A DNA stretch of 64,000 nucleotides, taken from positions 59,983-123,982 of the forward strand of contig JAUCBJ010000633.1 of NCBI GenBank assembly GCA_032718475.1, written 5' to 3'. A model generated the notes under the pieces. It was given only the letters and a program-made list of their open reading frames with translations. It did not search any database and had not been told where the DNA came from. The stretch comes from Nemertoderma westbladi. Its lineage: Eukaryota > Xenacoelomorpha > Nemertodermatida > Nemertodermatidae. Positions within the stretch are counted from its first letter, which is position 1; each line of letters begins with the position of its first letter. Below, in pieces: positions 1 through 11,500 of the stretch. A program made the position numbers and the translations under genes.

Positions 1-3000
1 CGTGTAAGTATGTAAGAACAACAAGTGAGTTTGTAAGATTACGGTAAAATAGCGTGTAAGTATGTAAGAATAACAAGTGAGTTTGTAAGATTACGGTAAA
101 ATAGCGTGTAAGTATGTAAGAACAACATGTGAGTTTGTAAGATTGCGGTAAAATAGCGTGTATGTGTGTAAGAACAACAAGTGAGTTTGTAAGATTGCGG
201 TAAAATAGCGTGTAAGTATGTAAGAACAACAAGTGAGTTTGTAAGATTATGGTAAACGAAGATGTAAGTATGTAAGAATAAGAAGTGAGTTTGTAAGATT
301 ATGGTAAAATAGCGTGTAAGTATGTAAGAATAACAAATGAGTTTGTAAGATTACGGTAAAATAGCGTGTAAGTATGTAAGAATAACAAGTGAGTATGTAA
401 GATTACTGTAAAATAGCGTGTAAGTATTTAAGAACAACAAGTGAGTTTGTAAGATTGCGGTAAAATAGCGTGTAATTATGTAAGAATAACAAGTGAGTTT
501 GTAAGATTACGGTAAAATAGCGTGTAAGTATGTAAGAATAACAAGTGAGTTTGTAAGATTACGGTAAAATAGCGTGTAAGTATGTAAGAACAACAAGTGA
601 GTTTGTAAGATTGCGGTAAAATAGCGTGTAAGTATGTAAGAATAACAAGTGAGTTTGTAAGATTACGGTAAAATAGCGTGTAAGTATGTAAGAATAACAA
701 GTGAGTTTGTAAGATTACGGTAAAATAGCGTGTAAGTATGTAAGAACAACAAGTGAGTTTGTAAGATTGCGATAAAATAGCGTGTAAGTATGTAAGAACA
801 ACAAGTGAGTTTGTAAGATTGCGGTAAAATAGCGTGTAAGTATGTAAGAACAACAAGTGAGTTTGTAAGATTGCGGTAAAATAGCGTGTAAGTATGTAAG
901 AATAACAAGTGAGTTTGTACGATTACGGTAAAATAGCGTGTAAGTATGTAAGAATAACAAGTGAGTTTGTAAGATTACGGTAAAATAGCGTGTAAGTATG
1001 TAAGAACAACAAGTGAGTTTGTAAGATTGCGATAAAATAGCGTGTAAGTATGTAAGAATAACAAGTGAGTTTGTAAGATTACGGTAAAATAGCGTGTAAG
1101 TATGTAAGAATAACAAGTGAGTTTGTAAGATTACGGTAAAATAGCGTGTAAGTATGTAAGAACAACAAGTGAGTTTGTAAGATTGCGATAAAATAGCGTG
1201 TAAGTATCTAAGAACAACAAGTGAGTTTGTAAGATTGCGGTAAAATAGCGTGTAAGTATGTAAGAACAACAAGTGAGTTTGTAAGATTGCGGTAAAATAG
1301 CGTGTAAGTATGTAAGAATAACAAGTGAGTTTGTAAGATTACGGTAAAATAGCGTGTAAGTATGTAAGAATAACAAGTGAGTTTGTAAGATTACGGTAAA
1401 ATAGCGTGTAAGTCTGTAAGAACAACAAGTGAGTTTGTAAGATTGCGATAAAATAGCGTGTAAGTATGTAAGAACAACAAGTGAGTTTGTAAGATTGCGG
1501 TAAAATAGCGTGTAAGTATGTAAGAACAACAAGTGAGTTTGTAAGATTATGGTAAACGAAGATGTAAGTATGTAAGAATAAGAAGTGGGTTTGTAAGATT
1601 ACGGTAAAATAGCGTGTAAGTATGTAAGAATAACAAGTGAGTTTGTAAGATTACGGTAAAATAGCGTGTAAGTATGTAAGAATAACAAGTGAGTTTTTAA
1701 TATTACGGTAAAATAGCGTGTAAGTATGTAAGAACAACAAGTGAGTTTGTAAGATTGCGGTAAAATAGCGTGTAAGTATGTAAGAACAACAAGTGAGTTT
1801 GTAAGATTAAGGTAAAATAGCGTGTAAGCATGTAAGAACAACAAGTGAGTTTGTACGATTGCGGTAAAATAGCGTGTAAGTATGTAAGAACAACAAGTGA
1901 GTTTGTAAGATTACGGTAAAATAGCGTGTAAGTATGTAAGAATAACAAGTGAGTTTGTAAGATTACGGTAAAATAGCGTGTAAGTATGTAAGAACAACAA
2001 GTGAGTTTGTAAGATTGCGATAAAATAGCGTGTAAGTATGTAAGAACAACAAGTGAGTTTGTAAGATTGCGGTAAAATAGCGTGTAAGTATGTAAGAACA
2101 ACAAGTGAGTTTGTAAGATTGCGGTAAAATAGCGTGTAAGTATGTAAGAATAACAAGTGAGTTTGTAAGATTACGGTAAAATAGCGTGTAAGTATGTAAG
2201 AATAACAAGTGAGTTTGTTAGATTGCGTTAAAATAGCGTGTAAGTATGTAAGAACAACAAGTGAGTTTGTAAGATTGCGATAAAATAGCGTGTAAGTATG
2301 TAAGAACAACAAGTGAGTTTGTAAGATTGCGGTAAAATAGCGTGTAAGTATGTAAGAACAACAAGAGAGTTTGTAAGATTATGGTAAACGAAGATGTAAG
2401 TATGTAAGAATAAGAAGTGAGTTTGTAAGATTACGGTAAAATAGCGTGTAAGTATGTAAGAATAACAAGTGAGTTTTTAAGATTACGGTAAAATAGCGTG
2501 TAAGTATGTAAGAATAACAAGTGAGTTTTTAAGATTACGGTAAAATAGCGTGTAAGTATGTAAGAACAACAAGTGAGTTTGTAAGATTGCGGTAAAATAG
2601 CGTGTAAGTATGTAAGAACAACAAGTGAGTTTGTAAGATTGCGGTAAAATAGCGTGTAAGTATGTAAGAACAACAAGTGAGTTTGTAAGATTGCGGTAAA
2701 ATAGCGTGTAAGTATGTAAGAACAACAAGTGAGTTTGTAAGATTATGGTAAACGAAGATGTAAGTATGTAAGAATAAGAAGTGAGTATGTAAGATTACGG
2801 TAAAATAGCGTGTAAGTATGTAAGAATAACAAGTGAGTTTTTAAGATTACGGTAAAATAGCGTGTAAGTATGTAAGAATAACAAGTGAGTTTTTAAGATT
2901 ACGGTAAAATAGCGTGTAAGTATGTAAGAACAACAAGTGAGTTTGTAAGATTGCGGTAAAATAGCGTGTAAGTATGTAAGAACAACAAGTGAGTTTGTAA

Positions 3001-3535
3001 GATTGCGGTAAAATAGCGTGTAAGTATGTAAGAACAACAAGTGAGTTTGTAAGATTGCGGTAAAATAGCGTGTAAGTATGTAAGAACAACAAGTGAGTTT
3101 GTAAGATTACGGTAAAATAGCGTGTAAGTATATAAGAACAACAAGTGAGTTTGTAAGATTATGGTAAACGAAGATCTAAGTATGTAAGAATAAGAAGTGA
3201 GTTTGTAAGATTATGGTAAAATAGCGTGTAAGTATGTAAGAACAACAAAGTGAGTTTGTAAGATTATGGAAAAAGAAGGTGTAAGTAAGTATGTAGGAAT
3301 AACAAGTGGGTTTGTAAGATTATGGACAAAGAAGGTGTAAGTAAGTAAGAATAAGAAGTGGGTTTGTATGATTATGGCAAAAATAGCGTGTAAGTATGTA
3401 AGAGCAACAAGTGAGTTCGTAAGATTATGGTAAACGAAGATGTAAGTATGTAAGAAAAATAAGTGAGTTTGTAAGATTATGGAAAAAGAACGTGTAAGTA
3501 AGTATGTAGGAATAACAAGTGGGTTTGTAAGATTA
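1..3535. repeat. 52-bp minisatellite array, about 68 copies
   Basis: A tandem array with a 52-bp period runs unbroken from the left edge. Each unit reads roughly as CGTGTAAGTATGTAAGAAYA, then ACAAGTGAGTTTGTAAGATT, then RCGGTAAAATAG. The main variants couple AACAAC with GATTGCGG and AATAAC with GATTACGG. A distinct monomer containing ATGGTAAACGAAGATG recurs at about 248, 1548, 2381, 2745, 3161 and 3427, at near-multiples of 52 bp, so the array has higher-order structure. It lies in the intron that follows the second coding exon of the minus-strand myosin gene. The last copies (3250-3535) are diverged. Confidence 0.97.
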
Positions 3536-3545
3536 TACTGCAAGG

Positions 3546-4127
3546 TGGCGTACTGCAAGGTGACACATTAGCACCATTACTATTTGTAATTATGCTGGAT
3601 TACGTAATGAGGACGGCCGCAAAGGGTGAAGATCTGGAATTCACACTTCAAGAACGCAGAAGTAGTAGATATCCGGCAACTACAGTCACAGACACCGACT
3701 TTGCGGATGACATCGCCCTGCTCTATAATACGCTACCAGATGCACAGCTTCTACTAAATAAAGTGGAGAGGGCTGCTAATGAGGTTGGATTGCATATAAA
3801 TGCTACAAAGACCGAATTCATGACCTTTAATGTTGATGGAAACTTGACAACCATTGATAATAATCAACTAAGGAAGGTCGATGACTTCCAGTACCTTGGA
3901 TCATGGATAGAGAGTAGCAAAAAGGACATAGAAGTTAGGAAAACAAAGGCTTGGGAAGCTCTATCACAAATGGATACCATCTGGAAATCAGATCTCTCCA
4001 GACACCTGAAGACTAAGTTCTTTCGAGCCACAGTGGAAAGTGTATTTTTATACGGGGGTGAGACCTGGACACTGATTAAATCACTTGAACAACGAAATGA
4101 TGGTTGCTACACAAGACTACTAAACAT
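3546..4127 (+). mobile_element. RTE-like LINE fragment (reverse transcriptase palm to C-terminus), family 1
   Basis: This piece is truncated at both ends and sits inside the 52-bp minisatellite. It closely matches 57946-58518 of the larger family 1 copy. It encodes the RT region from GVLQGDTLAP-like sequence through the catalytic FADD box (residues 37-40 of the open frame starting at 3592) to the QYLGSWIE and LYGGETWT motifs. Minisatellite sequence resumes right after CTAAACAT at 4120-4127. An 11-bp direct repeat, TACTGCAAGGT, lies at 3536-3546 and 3551-3561 across the left junction. It keeps a 13-bp stretch (in AGGGCTGCTAATGAGG) that the larger copy has lost, so it was not derived from that copy after the loss. 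It is a pseudogene fragment with no complete RT. Confidence 0.9.
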
Positions 4128-4240
4128 ACATGTAAGAATAAGAAGTGGGTTTGTAAGATTATGGTAAAGGAAATTGTAAGTATGAAAGAATAACAAGTGA
4201 GTTTTGAGTTTGTTAGATGATTATTAAATAGCGAGTTAAT
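4128..4240. repeat. Resumed, degenerate 52-bp minisatellite
   Basis: Directly after the LINE fragment the sequence returns to ATGTAAGAATAAGAAGTGGG and a further decayed unit, then loses the pattern near 4240. This shows that the LINE fragment interrupts the array. Just beyond, at 4264-4280, are three TTAGG-like units. Confidence 0.8.
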
Positions 4241-4306
4241 GTTATGTTAATATAGCGCAGTATGTTAGGTTAGGTTAGGTAGCTGGGTAATTCATTTTCC
4301 ACTTAC

Positions 4307-4450
4307 GTATATGAGACCGCTACAATATCGAGCCTTTAGGTTATACAGCACGGAGGCTTCGTTAAGGAAGGTTAATGACGCCATGTCCGTACACTTCTCA
4401 TACTTGGGTGGATTCATTTGCTGAAGTTCAGGTTTCTTTAATGTTAATTC
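4307..4450 (-). CDS. Non-muscle-type myosin II heavy chain, coding exon 2 (partial gene)
   Basis: Internal exon of 144 bp (48 codons, phase 0 at both ends), read on the minus strand. It is bounded by an acceptor (TTTCTGTTTCCAG, then GAATTAAC) and a donor (CTCATATAC, then GTAAGT). The peptide contains [16 protein letters not shown], then [14 protein letters not shown], then SGLIY. This is the end of the SH3-like N-terminal subdomain and the first segment of the motor domain; the LNEASVL..NLK.RY..GLIY pattern is characteristic of non-muscle/smooth-type class II myosins. The next exon would be expected to begin with the TYSGLFCV region and lies beyond the left edge, past at least 4.3 kb of intron filled with minisatellite. 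Family identity is from recognition of the motif. The exact paralogue cannot be decided from 48 residues. Confidence 0.93.
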
Positions 4451-5104
4451 CTGGAAACAGAAATAACCTCGTATAATAATGTATATCATACAACATCTCA
4501 ATAACATTAGTTTGAGTTAACCCGACCCGTCCCGTGTACCATTTAATACCTACAGTACTCACTGACTACGGTCTGAATTGTAAGTTCGACATTGTTTGAT
4601 TTTAGAGATGAAGTTCAGTACTACTTACTGTATCGAACCTGATATTATTCAAAAAAGATTACGGGAAAATCCAAAATTAGATCTCGCAGAGAAACTGCCC
4701 AAATGTTAAATAATGTCGCTAGGGCCTATTAGTTATTAAAATAAATTAGGGCAATTAAATGTGTATTACCTTAGATGGGATTTAGTTAACGTAAAGTAAA
4801 AAAGTTTCTTCGGCCTCATGGGCCAGGTATTAAGCACAAAGTCTGACGACTTATTTCCAGGGCGGTCCCCCCCAGAACGATTACTCCCCAGAGGAAACTC
4901 CAGTACAGTAGCCGGGCTCATTTAGATATCATTTAATGATGCAAGACAGAGATGCGCCGCGGCTAGTCTCTTTAAAGCGAAACTAACCCCCCCCCCTCCC
5001 GTGCTGGGAACCAATCCACGACCCCCAGAGAGATGTGAATTAAATGTAACTACACGTTGTTTATTATTAGGCCTAGTTAAGAAAACATAGACATCTCAAC
5101 TCAC
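4451..5104 (-). other. Myosin intron between coding exons 1 and 2 (654 bp)
   Basis: Delimited by GTGAGT after codon 63 of exon 1 and by the polypyrimidine-CAG acceptor of exon 2. It holds a C-rich stretch near 4988-4999 and otherwise no recognisable feature. Confidence 0.85.
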
Positions 5105-5293
5105 CGCTCCTTTCTCCGTACGAACGGTGATGTCATCGCCTTTACTGCTCTTTATCTCGGCTTTGACGTAGCCTTCGGTGTCGTGAGGTATCCAACAGTT
5201 CTTCTTCGTATCGAACTTCGAGTCGGCCGTCGCTCTCGGACAGTATAAATACTGATAGGACTCACCCAACTCCAGCTTAAGTTCCTCCTCCAT
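5105..5293 (-). CDS. Non-muscle-type myosin II heavy chain, coding exon 1 (N-terminus)
   Basis: First coding exon, 189 bp or 63 codons, ending in phase 0 at a donor (GGAGCG, then GTGAGT). The start ATG has a strong Kozak context (CCCGCCATGG). The peptide begins MEEELKLELGESYQYLYC. It then shows the myosin N-terminal SH3-like signature: CWIPHDTEGYVKAEI at about residues 33-47, then KGDDITVRTEKGA at about residues 51-63. Joined to exon 2 the reading frame continues as ...[21 protein letters not shown], which matches the family layout (W.P...G...A.I, KGD.VTV, NPPK). Myosin II heavy chains form the actin-based motor of contractile filaments in the cytoplasm. Only about 111 residues of roughly 1950 are in the window. 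Confidence 0.93.
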
Positions 5294-5299
5294 GGCGGG
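5290..5299 (-). promoter_or_regulatory. Kozak context of the myosin start codon
   Basis: On the minus strand the sequence is TCCCGCCATGG, with G at +4 and GCC directly before the ATG. This supports the chosen start over any upstream ATG. There is no in-frame ATG between here and the putative acceptor at 5313-5314. Confidence 0.75.
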
Positions 5300-5312
5300 A
5301 TAAATCTAAAAT
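5294..5312 (-). other. Possible 5' UTR part of myosin exon with upstream acceptor
   Basis: Upstream of the ATG on the minus strand is TATTTACAG followed by ATTTTAGATTTATCCCGCC. A T-rich tract ending in CAG so close to the start codon suggests that the 5' UTR is split by an intron and that the promoter lies further right. This is inferred only from the splice-site pattern. Confidence 0.45.
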
Positions 5313-5768
5313 CTGTAAATACATTATAAATTAATACAATTTTTGTATTCAGGTTACATTCAGGTCTTCATGTTAATAAGGAACAAGACATCCTCCCACT
5401 ACTGTATGAATATATCAGGATATTTCCAATTGGGGTGCTGTTCGGAGTGAAAGTAGTTTATGATAATAATTACGCGAATATTAATTTAACTTCGTTTATC
5501 ACAATTTCCTAATGAGAGAAATGAGCAGCTTACAAGGGTAGGCTGTGCTAACCAAAACAATAAACTAATATAGGAACATGGTTTAGAGTAAATTTGGAAA
5601 TTTCACACTGTAAATATTCATAGTATAATTTCCTACTGTATGTCGTTCGACTTACCTGAGATATGGAATATGGTGTTGCACTAATCGTTCCGCTACAAAC
5701 TATATATTTAATCTACAGTATTGCATGTGTGTTATGGGTGCAACTATAACTACTGTACCACCTTCCAG
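5313..5768. other. Upstream region of myosin, AT-rich, no gene seen
   Basis: AT-rich sequence with no convincing open frame or known repeat. If the acceptor at 5313-5314 is real, this is intron 1 of the myosin gene. Confidence 0.4.
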
Positions 5769-6020
5769 CAGCCTATTTATTAGGTATTATCGGCCTATTT
5801 TTAGGAATTATCGGCCTATTTTTAGGAATTATCGGCCTATTTTTAGGAATTATCGGCCTATTTTTAGGAATTATCGGCCTATTTATTAGGTATTATCGGC
5901 CTATTTTTAGGAATTATCGGTCTATTTTTAGGAATTATCAGCCTATTTATTAGGTATTATCGGCCTGTATTATCGGCCTGTATTATCGTCTCATTTATTA
6001 GGTATAATCAGCCTATTTAG
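5769..6020. repeat. 21-bp minisatellite (GGCCTATTTTTAGGAATTATC)n
   Basis: About 12 copies of a 21-bp unit. Two variants are mixed: TTTTTAGGAAT and TTTATTAGGTAT. Two shorter 12-bp units (CGGCCTGTATTAT) sit near the right end. The array is 0.5-0.7 kb upstream of the myosin start codon. Confidence 0.93.
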
Positions 6021-6540
6021 TACCCCTGGAAAATACCTACAAATATACTAGAATCATGCTCTTGTAGAGTTGTAGTTGCAGTACAAGTTCGTGGGGCCAT
6101 CGCGCAGCACGAGACTACATACGTACCAAATTTGATTTAATTTCATCTGTGATTGATCAGACTTATTGCGTTTCTTATCAAAAGTATGAAACTAGCGGAA
6201 CCGACTGACAGACTTTCTTATTTTTGACCAAACTTCAGATACTTTCAAAACTTTTGACGGACTGCATACGTACTGTACCAGGGTTGGTATAATTTCCGAG
6301 AAATTTAACATTTTCTCAAAACACATAATCTGATGTAGCTAACGTCAAAAGTTCAATTCCGAGCCAGCGATGGCGATAAATTTGCGTTCAAACATTTACC
6401 ATACCAGAGACACAGACGGGACGGACGGACATGCATTTTAACCCTTTACTTAAATCTTGTAATCTATCTATAATATCTATATTCGACATGCTGCATTGCA
6501 GTTGTACATTGAGATCCAATGATTTAACAAAAACAATTGT
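6021..6540. other. Unannotated spacer
   Basis: Unique-looking AT-rich sequence. No open frame with recognisable protein similarity and no repeat pattern was seen. Confidence 0.4.
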
Positions 6541-7373
6541 GCCACCACCATGCAATTTATAATTGGATTGCAGTAAAGCAGGGTGCATTAAGAATGCTGT
6601 GCCGGCTTGTCGACAAAATGGCACCGCCACAACTCCCTATCCCCCGCCCCATAATTTTCGCGAGATTATCCGCATCTTCCAGACCAGTGTCCTTTAAGAG
6701 GCGACTTGAAAATCATGGGCTGTCCACCGTGCTTTATGGGACCCCTCCAATATTATATAGTGTCTGGTTGGATATGTGTGCATTTTACTTGACACAATGA
6801 ACCCGGTATAGCATTCTTGAGAATGTGCCATCCAAAGATTTGGTATCCTCAGCAGTTAGAGCCCAGCATGGACTCCCATAGAGGAGTACTGGAACTACTG
6901 CTGCTCTAAATAATCGGACCTTAAGTTTCCGATTAATTCTCGTTGACTTCCAAATCCTGGAAAGCCCATTCAAGGCTGCCCATGCCTTTCCCTTACGTAT
7001 TCGAAGGTCCTCACCTGACTTCCGGATCCATGATCCCAGGTAACAGAAGTCGTCCACATGCTCAAGCATACTATCCTTTGAGCTTATGCTCAGACATTTC
7101 GTCAGGACTGTAAAGCAAGTAAAGGCCAGTAAACTGTTAAAATTGTTGTCTTCTTGGAGATAACAAATAGACCAATACTAGAAGCAGTCTGTTCTAATGA
7201 GCCGTTGGGCTCACTCTAGTGATTCTGAGAGTACACCAAGGTCACCAACAAAGTCTAGATCAGTTAGGTGCTTGACTGGATTTCCTCCACCTTTGAAGCC
7301 GGTAGGGGCTGTTACCATCACCTCATCATGATTATGGTGATCTAAGGACATGCGTAAGACATAGTCAACCAAG
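6541..7373 (-). mobile_element. Decayed RTE-like LINE, family 2, minus strand
   Basis: The reverse complement matches the C-terminal half of the reverse transcriptase at 61319-62216. Recognisable blocks are the 3' end (CAGCATTCTT at about 6588), an open stretch at 6785-7069 encoding EHVDDFCYLGSWIR, GKAWAAL and LLYGSPCWAL, and the start around 7373 (GGTTGACTATGTC). About 100 bp between the GGRP-like region and the YNIGG region are deleted, and frameshifts break the rest. A short (TGG)n stretch at about 6541-6552 may be the remains of its 3' tail. It is clearly older than the copies at 53672 and 60467. Non-functional. Confidence 0.85.
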
Positions 7374-8550
7374 TGTGCATCGAGATCAACGAGCAGGGGT
7401 TAACTCTCGTTTATTGTTTAGGTTCCCGCAACCCGCCTTGCAACCTGCTTCTTTACTAACCTGTTTACAGAACGGTTCAAGGTAGAAATGAAACTATTAC
7501 AGAATTACTGACGCATTCTCGTCACTGGTGTAATCATGAATCAGATACTATTTGGGAGAACCTGGAAACCTCCCCCCCCCCCCCCCCCCCCCACCCCCAT
7601 TTGACAGAACAGGTACAACTCCCTATCGAGTACCCGCTAATTCTAATACCTATGGCATTCCCAAGTAAATGAGTCAAACTAAGATACAATGCGTTCATGG
7701 AGATGGGGAGAGCCATGTAGTCTAAAGCGAATTAGTAACAATACGGTACTGGTAAATATAAATAATAATGTATTAACAATTATTTACCACCGTACAACGG
7801 ATATTAGACCTATATAAAAATTTTAGATCTATATCAATAATTATAATAAAAGAAAAAATATATGGTCCGTAGCACCGTAGTAAAATAATTCAGACTACAT
7901 AATGCAGCAGGTAAAACAACGGGTTTTGCTTAACGTTATGTATTTGTAACTGAACTGAGACCGATAGGGTTGTTAAGCCGATATTGGAAGGCGTACAAAA
8001 GAATAAGAATAACATCTATAAATAATAAATGTTTACGACTCAGGATTAAGGTATAGCTCGACTATTGAAGTTATAGTAATTTGGCAATTTTTCAACTTCA
8101 TTGACCAATGGAATGCACCTTTACTATGACTGGTGTGTTCACTGTGGGGTTATAGTTTATATCAATATAATTATAATTCCTGCTGGGATATTCTCAAAAT
8201 GACAAAAGTTTGAGACAACGGCAAGCCATGGTGCCATCTTTAAACTAGCTAATTACACCGACTAATTAGCTAAAAATAGACGGTTTCCAAAACAAATTGA
8301 GGGTGAGTCCTTCGACAGGGTATGGAAAAGCGAAAACAAATATCTCGTTACCGGTACAGAGGTGAATCAGCAAATGGTGATGGGGGAAATAAAGCTATTT
8401 GTTTTTCACGTAATACGTAATTTAATTCTTAAAATGTCTTCACAAAACGTAGCCGATCTCCCTGAAGGCCTACTACACGCCTTTGGTTTGTAGGGCTGAC
8501 TTCCCTATGTTGTTCCATACATAACTAAGGCAATTGCGTCGAGAATTGGG
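7374..8550. other. Unannotated spacer
   Basis: No supported gene. It contains a poly-C tract and otherwise AT-rich sequence of unknown origin. Confidence 0.4.
7572..7592. repeat. Poly-C tract (21 C)
   Basis: Uninterrupted run of C followed by ACCCCC. The length is likely to be variable and error-prone in assembly. Confidence 0.95.
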
Positions 8551-11500
8551 AGACATTAGTGCCCGCGAGTCATTAGTGCCCGGGAACCATGTCTGCGAGT
8601 GAGACATTACTGCCCGCGAGTCATTAGTGCCCGGGAACCATGTCTGCAAGTCAGATATTAGTGCCCGCGAGTCATTAGTATGTAGTGAGATGTGTATGCG
8701 AGTGAGACGTTAGTGCCCGTGAGTCATTAGTGCCAGAGGACCTTGTCTTCGAGTGATACATTAGTGCCCGTGAGTCATTAGTGCCCGGGAACCATGTCAG
8801 CAAGTCAGACATTAGTGCCCGGAAACCATGTCTGCGAGTAAGACGTTAGTGCCTGCAAGTCATTAGTGCTCGGAAACCATTGTCTGCGAGTAAGACGTTA
8901 GTGCCCGCGAGTCATTAGTGCTCGGAAACCATGTCTGCAAGTAAGACGTTAGTGCCCGCGAGTCATTAGTGCTCGGAAACCATGTCTGCGAGTAAGACAT
9001 TATTGCCCGCGAGTCATTAGTGCCCGGAAACCATGTCTGCAAGTAAGACGTTAGTGCCCGCGAGTCATTAGTGCTCGGAAGACCTTGTCTGCGAGTAAGA
9101 CGTTATTGCCCGCGAGTCATTAGTGCCCGGAAACCATGTCTGCGAGTAAGATGTTAGAGCCCGCGAGTCATTAGTGCCCCCGAAACCATGTCTGCGAGTA
9201 AGATGTTAGTGCACACGAGTCATTAGTGCCCGGAAACCATGTCTGCAAGTAAGACGTTAGTGCCCGCGAGTCATTAGTGCTCGGAAACCATGTCTGCGAG
9301 TAAGACGTTATTGCCCGCGAGTCATTAGTGCCCGGAAACCATGTCTGCAAGTAAGACGTTAGTGCCCGCGAGTCATTAGTGCTCGGAAACCATGTCTGCG
9401 AGTAAGACGTTATTGCCCGCGAGTCATTAGTGCCCGGAAACCATGTCTGCGAGTAAGATGTTAGAGCCCGCGAGTCATTAGTGCCCGGAAACCATGTCTG
9501 CGAGTAAGATGTTAGTGCCCACGAGTCATTAGTGCCCGGAAACCATGTGCGCAAGTAAGACGTTAGTGCCCACGAGTCATTAGTGCCCGGAAAACATGTC
9601 TGCGAGTAAGACGTTAGTGCCCCGCGAGTCATTAGTGCCCGGAAACCATGTCTGCGAGTAAGACGTTAGTGCCCGCGAGTTATTAGTGACCGGAAACCAT
9701 GTCTGCAAGTAAGACGTTAGTGCCCGCGAGTCATTAGTGCCCGGAAACCATGTCTGCGAGTAAGACGTTAGTGCCCGCGAGTCATTAGTGCCCGGGAACC
9801 ATGTCTGCAAGTGAGACATTAGTGCCCACAAATCATTAGTCATTAGTGCCCAGGAACCATGTCTACGAGTGAGACGTTAGTGCCCGGGAACTATGTCTGC
9901 AAGTCAGACGTTAGTGCCCACGAGTCATTAGTGCCTGAGGAACTTGTCTGTGAGTGAGAAGTTAGTACCAGCGAGTCATTAGTGCCCGGGAACCATGTCT
10001 GCAAGTGAGACGTTAGTGCCCGCGAGTCATTAGTGCCAGAGGACCTTGTCTGTAAGTGAAACGTTAGTGCGCCCACGAGTCATTAGTGCCCGGGACCTTG
10101 TCAGCAAGTGAGACGTTAGTGCCCGAGGACCTTGTCTGCGAGTGAGACATTAGTGCTCGCGAGTCATTAGCGCCCGGGAACCATGTCTGCAAGTGAGACG
10201 CTAGTGCCCGCGAGTCATTAGTGCCCGAGGACCATGTCTGCGAGTGAGACGTTAGTGCCCGCGAGTCATTAGTGCCCATGAACTATGTCTGCAAGTGAGG
10301 CGTTAGTGCCCGCGAGTCATTAGTAACCGAGGACACTATCTGCGAGTGAGACGTTAGTGCCCGCGAGTCATTAGTGCCCGGGAACCATGTCTGCACGTCA
10401 GACGTTAGTGCCCGAGGACCTTGTCTGCGAGTGAGACGTTAGCGCCCGCGAGTCATTAGTGCCCGGGAACCATGTCTGCAAGTGAGACGTTAGTGTCCGC
10501 GAGTCATTAGTGCCTGAGGAACTTGTCTGTGTGTGAGAAGTTAGTGCCAGCAAGTCATTAGTGCCCGGGAACCATGTCTGCAAGTGAGACGTTAGTGCCC
10601 GCGAGTCATTAGTGCCAGAGGACCTTGTCTGCAAGTGAGACATTTAGTGCCCACGAATCATTACTCATTAGTGCCCGGGAACCATGTCTGCGAGTGAGAC
10701 GTTAATGCCCGCGAGTCATCCGTGCCCGGAAACCATGTCTGCAAGTCAGACGTTAGTGCCCGCGAGTCATTAGTGCCTGAGGAACTTGTCTGTGAGTGAG
10801 AAGTTAGTGCCAGCGAGTCATTAGTGCCCGGGAACCATGTCTGCAAGTGAGACGTTAGTGCCCGCGAGTCATTAGTGCCAGAGGACCTTGTCTGTAAGTG
10901 AAACGTTAGTGCCCACGAATCATTAGTCATTACTGCCCGGGAACCATGTCTGCAAGTGAGACGTTAGTGCCCACGAGTCATTAGTGCCCGGGACCTTGTC
11001 TGCAAGTGAGACATTAGTGCCCGAGGACCTTGTCTGCGAGTGAGACATTAGTGCCCGCGAGTCATTAGCGCCAGGGAACCATGTCTGCGAGTGAGACGTT
11101 AGTGCCCGCAAGTCATTAGTGCCCGGAGGACCATGTCTGCGAGTGAGACGTTAGTGCCCGCGAGTCATTAGTGCCCAGGAAACCATGTCTGCAAGTGAGG
11201 CGTTAGTGCCCGCGAGTCATTAGTGACTCGAGGACACCATGTCTGCGAGTGAGACGTTAGTGCCCGCGAGTCATTAGTGCCCGGGAACCATGTCTGCACG
11301 TCAGACGTTAGTGCCCGCGAGTCATTTGTGCCCGGAGGACCTTGTCTGCGAGTAAGACGTTAGTGCCCGCGAGTCATTAGTGCCCGGAAACCATGTCTGC
11401 GAGTAAGACGTTAGTGCCCGCGAGTCATTAGTGCCCCCGGAACCATGTCTGCGAGTAAGATGTTAGTGCCAGCGAGTCATTAGTGCCCGGAAACCATGTC

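Noticed and set aside
476-3558. Minus-strand open frames in the 52-bp array (HTYTLFYRNLTNSLV type)
   Set aside because: Shadow of the minisatellite. The 52-bp period shifts frame every unit, so frames rotate and stop quickly.
4264-4280. Telomeric TTAGG repeat
   Set aside because: Only about three units in an intron; too short to indicate a telomere or a lineage.
6537-6800. Plus-strand frame at 6537
   Set aside because: Antisense shadow of the decayed family 2 LINE.
7534-7716. Open frame over the poly-C tract
   Set aside because: Glycine run is only the translated homopolymer; no supporting similarity.
9171-9632. 153-codon 17-residue repeat protein in the 51-bp array
   Set aside because: Frame survives only because 51 is a multiple of three; frequent indels and stops elsewhere in the array and no non-repeat flank.
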